This document shows positions 58,847 to 64,000 of a DNA stretch of 64,000 nucleotides, piece after piece. The notes under the pieces are model-generated. The model was given only the letters and a program-made list of their open reading frames with translations. It was not told the DNA's origin and did no database searches. Each line of letters starts with the position of its first letter. Position 1 is the first letter of the stretch. The position numbers and the translations under genes were made by a program. This DNA comes from Scatophagus argus. Lineage: Eukaryota; Chordata; Actinopteri; Scatophagidae. Location: assembly GCF_020382885.2 (NCBI RefSeq), contig NC_058494.1, forward strand, positions 11,798,001-11,862,000, in the 5' to 3' direction.

Positions 58847-59885
58847 CTAGTCATTTGTGTTGTTGTGTATCTGTTCTTTTGCACTGATGAGGTTGTTGTA
58901 TCTGGTCTGTAATGCATCTCTTTCTTTCGTCAGGTTGTTGTACTTGTTTTGTAACAAGGCCATCTCCTTTTTGCACTCAGAGTTGCCCTTGGTAACTGTG
59001 TATGCGACACAAACAAACAAACAAACACTGTCAACCAGTTTTGATCTTCCTAGGGCTTTATCAGCAGGCTAAAAAGTAACTCACAGATAAAAATCAGAAT
59101 GATGAGTCCAGCGATGAGAAGAAGACACAGCAGAGCCAGAAACAATGCAGAAGCTCTGCAGGAACTCCTCTTTACATCCGTAACCCCTGAAGGTGGATAC
59201 AATCTTATGTCATTTGTTTGTTTGCATTTCAGTGTCAGATCAAATAAAATCAAATCAGTGTTTGTGTTGTTACTTCTCATAACACAACACATTGCAGTGA
59301 ATCAGTGAACTGATCTGTGCTCAGGTGTTCGGATAGCGTTACCACAAGTAAGGAGATGTGTAATTCTAATGATATTCAAAGTGACAAAAGTAACCCATTG
59401 AAACCATTCAATAGTATGGAACATATGTTTTTGTATGAGTCAACAAAAATGTGTATTCACACATGCATTTGTTTAGCTTTGTATATTTCTTTAAGAGTGC
59501 AAAGCTTCTACTGTTCTTGAAGTAAAACCATTAAAACAGTTGTTTGTCACTTGGTGTTTGTCTCTTTCTTCACTTTATAGTTTCACATCCAAGTTATTTT
59601 TCCTCAACACATCTGTGTCTGTCTGTCTGTTTGAGTGTCAAAATGTAGTGTACATGTAATCTTTGTATGTGTTTGTATGTGTGTATTACCTGAGAGTGCA
59701 GGCTCAGTGTTGATTGGCACCAGAGAGCAGCTTAGCACATTTTCATAAATATTTTCGGAAGTTTGCATTTCCCTTCTCCTCGAGCAAGGATTACCCATCT
59801 CTGCATTGACATTGGTGTTCACAGCGGATCCATGATGCATAGCCATACAAACAGTACACTTCGGTCTGGTTGTGCCTGAAGCCAT
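58847..59885 (-). pseudogene. Truncated lectin-receptor gene 5: tail, membrane segment and neck but no lectin domain (148 aa)
   Basis: Three exons in frame: 59690-59885 (cytoplasmic, MASGTTRPKCTVCM; an ATG at 59897 is also in frame), 59085-59186 (transmembrane, ALFLALLCLLLIAGLIILI) and 58847-58995 (neck, KEMALLQNKYNNLTKERDAL, then TAG). Closest paralogue is gene 1 (same membrane and neck type, IYENV in the tail). Where gene 1 has the neck-exon donor CAAG/GTAACT, this copy reads CAAATGACT, so the GT is lost and translation runs into a stop. The adjacent intron sequence still resembles gene 1 for about 150 bp. No lectin-domain exon occurs before gene 4. It could still encode a membrane-anchored stalk with an intact tail, so pseudogene is a judgement. 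Confidence 0.75.
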
Positions 59886-60832
59886 CAAAGTCTGCAATGT
59901 GCTTTCAGAATTACAAATTATTGTCCTGAACTTTGTTCAGAGTAACACTTTCTCTGCGTTTTGTATTTACTGATGCGACCACAGACTTAACAGGAAGGCG
60001 GAGAGTGGTGCTGTGAAATATTTTAGGTGACCACCATGACCTATTTGACCTAAAAGTTGCAGCTGCATGAAGGTGCTTTCCATTTGGTTAGTGCCAAGCA
60101 GCAAAATCTCCTGAATTTCACATTTACAACATTTGTTTATCTGTCTGTAGACTGAAAGATAGATGTGATTAGAAGGTCAGTAATCACAAATGCAGTCATT
60201 TGGACTTTTGATAATGTTGTAATGCACTGGTAACTTTATGACATTTTTGACATAACATAAAAAGTGTAATGGCAGTTAACCTTCAGTTTTTCTACACCAC
60301 CACCACAGTTGTCAGTACATTTTGATTTTGATTAAAAAAGTGTCCAGTATTCAATACCCTTTCCCAGTACCACACAATACATTTGTGAATCTTTCCATGA
60401 TATCTTACTGTTTCATTTGAGTCATTTATTCTGCAAGGGCAAACCTCCTTAGATTTTAACTGTAACCTTCACACTTATATTCTGCCAAATGTCCATATCA
60501 CTCACATGAAAAACAAAGGTTTAATATTATATTTGGACAGTAATTCTTTTAACAAATAAATCACTTAAATCATCACTTCAGCAGAAGGCTGAATATAGAC
60601 ATATGTCAAAAAATATCACTCAGTTATACTCTAAATTTCTGTGGAAATAATACTTTCACAATATACATCATCAGTGGCTTTTATCCCCTAAAGTCATGTG
60701 TACACCTTAGACACTCATATATACAAAGTCAGATGATTGTGAACGACTATCACCAGAATTTACTGTACTGCACTGTGTGCAATGGGAATTTGTGCACTCA
60801 GATATCAGCTTTGCAGTGCTACATATACTGAA
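59886..60832. other. Spacer between lectin genes 5 and 6
   Basis: AT-rich. No exon or mobile element recognised. Confidence 0.4.
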
Positions 60833-63694
60833 TTATAAAGCTATTATCTTTTCACAGATCCAGAAATTTTGGTCTTCACATGGTATATCATTCCAGCTGT
60901 TTTCCACATCGTGGAACTTTAATTCCACACAGTCTTCATTTTTGCCTTCGTAACTGTTGGGCTCCCCAGGGTTCCAGTAGCTGAAACCAAAAAACAAATA
61001 ATATTTAAACAAAGAACACAACCCTAGATGCATTTAATGGTCAAAAACAGGCTGTAATATTTAAGTCTAATTAAAATATACTTTGTGATTCCGTATAGAT
61101 TCATCAATCTAAAATAAACATCTAAAGTTTCAGCATTTATAGAATTTGATTAAAAGTGTAATGTGTGTACCTTGTGGTCAATGGAGTGCCATCCACCCAT
61201 TTCCACATCCCTTCGGTTTCAATGTCTGTCAGTCCTATCCATGTGAGCCTGTCGAATTTTCTTGTGAAGTCCTTATTTACAGAGAAAATTTACAGTCATC
61301 AGCAACAATAGAAATGGAACTTATTTCAGTTCATCTTACATTCCTTCTCTTAATAGCTCAAATCTCATGTTTTTCTCATTCATGCATTAATATGCACACC
61401 TGTTCTTCTTTGCTGTTGATAATCATCAGATCTGCACCTCTTTGCAGACAGTAATCTCTACTGTCATGCCAAGATTTCTTGGTAGAAGAAATATAATAGA
61501 GACTGAGACTGAAATACACCCATCCATCTTGGAAATAGTGATCTGTTATGGAGCAAAGAATATCTTAATATCTCAGAAATTAACACGTAAAATACAGAAG
61601 AGCCTGGAGTTTGCCTCTGGAATTATTATTTATTCACTTATTTGTTTATCTGTTTATTTGCTTATTAAGTAAAAATTAAAAAAAAAAAAAAGAATGGTAA
61701 AAGTAACCACTCCATGACCTCCATACTGAATTGAATTTAATTCATTTATAAATGACATTCACCGGTGTGCCTGTTACACTTAATACCCACTTTATTAGGT
61801 ATACCTGCACAACCTAATACAATCTAATATATCTGTTCTACTATTAAGTCTAATTTATATTTATTATTTATAATATCTGATATACTCTATGCAGTTTCCA
61901 GTTTTGGCCAAACGTTTCGTTATGTGCAAGCCAGCGTTAATGGTGTGATGATTATATCCTCATACTTACCAGATTCAATGAGTTTTTGCCACAGCTTGTT
62001 ATTCTTTTCAGTCAAGTTTTTGCAGCAGGTCTTTACATCTGTTGTCTTGCTGTCAGATCTGTCTGAAAGAGCATTATACACCAACAGTTCTGACCACCTG
62101 AACTCAGAGCAACATGGATTTCAAGATCTTACTGAAGGACACTTTGACATTTGGATAAAAACTACAGACACCAGCCTGTATGTGTGATTTGAGTCTGGTC
62201 TCAAATGTCATTAAGCTTTTTCTAAACTTAACCAAATAGTTTTTGTTCCTCAATTTAACCAAGTGTCATTTTATGTTTAACACATCACAGGCTTTGCACA
62301 TTACAGTCAGACTCTAAAGAGTACCTTGTATCAAGACTGTAATTATAATATAAATTGGGTGGGATAGATATGCCTTGATATTTAAATATATACAAATGTC
62401 CACTGCAACATATTGATAGAAAAAATGCTATACTATGGCAGGCAACCACACATAATCAGAACTAAACTCGCCATTATTATTACTATTTTTGTTATGATGT
62501 GAACTCTTCGCATTGGGAGACATTTAAGTTCAGAGACCTTTACTTTGAAATTTTATTTTAAAAATTACAGCTCTGTTTCCACTTACTTCTCTTTCCTTTA
62601 ATCCTCCGCTTGTTTTTTAAGTCAATGTGGTTTCAGTGTGATATAGTGATAATGGTTACTACAGCAGTTGAGTTCATTTTATGGTCATCGAATGCTTTTA
62701 GTCAGTACTGGCTACCAATAACATTTCACAGCTATACAAACCAGAAGAAAAAATGCCTACATCTCTTGTTGCAGCTTTCACTTATTAATTCATCATGTCA
62801 TTGTCATTGTGAGCGAGAGGAAGGGTGAAACATTTGTAAGTTTTTTGGGCAGCCTCAGAAAAAAAAAACAAAACATAAAGTAAGTTGAGAATAGTGAGAA
62901 AATGAGTACCAATCAAATGACAGAAGAATACAGTACTGTGATCAAGTGATCCACACACATACATGGAAACCTCTCACAGAAAGTGACTGTCATTCATCAG
63001 TCAACAATCTTCTGCTGTTGTAATACTAGAGAATTTCAAAAAACTCCGGGGAAACGCAATTTAAAATGACTCACAGAGAGTAAGACGCAGGGAAATGTTG
63101 AGAGCAGCTTGTAGGATACACAAGAGTCCAAAGCTCACACCAACCAGTCTGAACAGTTTCTTCCCTGAGTGCAGAAATCAGACAGACATGAACATAAATT
63201 GTGTGTCCATGAGCAAGTTTACAAAGTTATGCGATCGTTTTTGCTCTGTTGGCCTCTGTTGGGAGACCACTGGGTTTTACAACAACACAAATCCTAAAGG
63301 AAACCCCCTTTTAGAACTGAATCATGTGACTTAAACTGAGTTAAACCATGATATGGCACCAGGATATGGCAAGTGATGAATTAACTAACATCACATGAAA
63401 GCAGGTCAGTATTTTCACATGTACACTAAAAACAACGGAGAAATTGCATCTTCTTTATCTTATGACTTTTTTCTTGAACTTTAAAGCATATCTTTTAAAG
63501 TTATTTCTTATTCCATATAGTGTTTATGGTTGACATGATTAAAAGTGTTAAACTGTCTCACCAGGCACTGCAGCAGTCACTCCATCGGCCTTACCAGAAC
63601 AACTCTTCAGAACATTGCTCCTGGCTGATGCCTCAGGTAGATTCACGTAGTCCATCGCAATCTCACCTTGCTCTTTATGTACAAGCCTCACCAT
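60833..63694 (-). CDS. C-type lectin receptor 6, type II membrane protein (235 aa)
   Basis: Six exons in frame: 63562-63694 (cytoplasmic, MVRLVHKEQGEIAMDYVNLP), 63075-63164 (transmembrane, [20 protein letters not shown]), 61970-62062 (neck with CCKNLTEKNN), 61400-61542, 61171-61271 and 60833-60980 (lectin domain, ending CEKIIAL). The tail has DYVNL, both Y-x-N and Y-x-x-L. The lectin domain keeps WIGLTD, WKWVDGT, GEPN and SWNDIPC, and the core Cys pairs. It is the tyrosine-bearing counterpart of gene 3, whose tail is its closest match. The 5' flank reaches the window end. Cell type and ligand unknown. Confidence 0.88.
61780..61870. repeat. Short dispersed-repeat fragment (ACTTTATTAGGTATACCTG)
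   Basis: cactttattaggtatacctg and caacctaatacaatc match a short motif common in fish and amphibian genomes. Lies in an intron of lectin gene 6. Family not assigned. Confidence 0.45.
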
Positions 63695-64000
63695 GTTTTA
63701 TCCACTGACAAGAGTGTGATAGTGTGTTGATAGAGAATGTGCTTTTTAAGAATAACGTTGATTTGTAATCAACTTCTTCTTTTAGATTTTTTTCCATTTG
63801 CTAAGAATGCACCACATTTTTGATGTTCCTCATTTTCACTTGACTTAAACACCCACTCTAATCTAAAGCCTTTGACCACTGCTCCACCCACAAGGAAAGG
63901 AAATATATGAACATATATCCAAATACATGCAGAATATATGTTGCATGTATGCCATATTTAGGGTCATATATGTGCATGTATGTGGACATATAGGAAATAT

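Overview
The window is teleost nuclear DNA, most likely from a spiny-rayed (percomorph) fish. It has vertebrate multi-exon genes with GT-AG introns, AT-rich introns full of CA/GT microsatellites, and fish-type hAT, tRNA-SINE, RTE-like and CR1/L2-like remnants. Exon models were assembled by hand from splice signals and reading-frame continuity. Junctions may be off by about 1 nt; for two exons base counting and reading frame disagreed by 1 nt and the frame was followed.

Region 1 (1-28.6 kb) is a conserved vertebrate block: the last HECT exons and 3' UTR of smurf2 (+), then cep95 (-), complete with 21 coding exons (880 aa). The two are tail-to-tail, as I recall for human SMURF2 and CEP95. Between and inside them are three members of one small Cys-rich family. 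A six-exon gene (6.58-9.37 kb, 269 aa) is followed by a decayed partial tandem copy (10.43-12.21 kb). A third, THAP-like gene (17.2-19.1 kb, +) lies antisense inside a cep95 intron. All end in the same C-x2-C-x3-C-x16-C-x2-C module with a VDEE-x-ILQL lead-in, and none carries transposase sequence. They look like domesticated or truncated transposon-derived genes.

Region 2 (28.6-33.4 kb) has no gene. It holds an RTE-like LINE 3' fragment interrupted by a short LINE tail with a 7-bp target-site duplication, and a diverged copy of intron and upstream sequence of the first lectin gene, probably the relic of a lost lectin gene.

Region 3 (33.4-64 kb) is a same-strand (-) tandem cluster of type II C-type lectin receptor genes of the CD209/CLEC4-like fish type. 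Five are complete (424, 225, 251, 202 and 235 aa) and one lacks its lectin domain (148 aa). Each has a cytoplasmic exon, a transmembrane exon, one or two neck exons and three lectin-domain exons. All five lectin domains keep EPN and WND, predicting Ca2+-dependent mannose/fucose-type binding. Two sub-types alternate, defined by transmembrane and neck sequence. Some tails carry Y-x-N motifs (YVNV, YLNM, YENV, YVNL) and others lack the tyrosine. The first gene has a neck of ten almost identical 14-residue coiled-coil repeats encoded by a 42-bp coding minisatellite. Introns and spacers hold nested hAT-like elements, a SINE and a decayed second copy, a LINE reverse-transcriptase fragment, an inverted-repeat element, and a textbook hAT copy with perfect 13-bp TIRs and an 8-bp TSD that keeps a BED zinc-finger reading frame.
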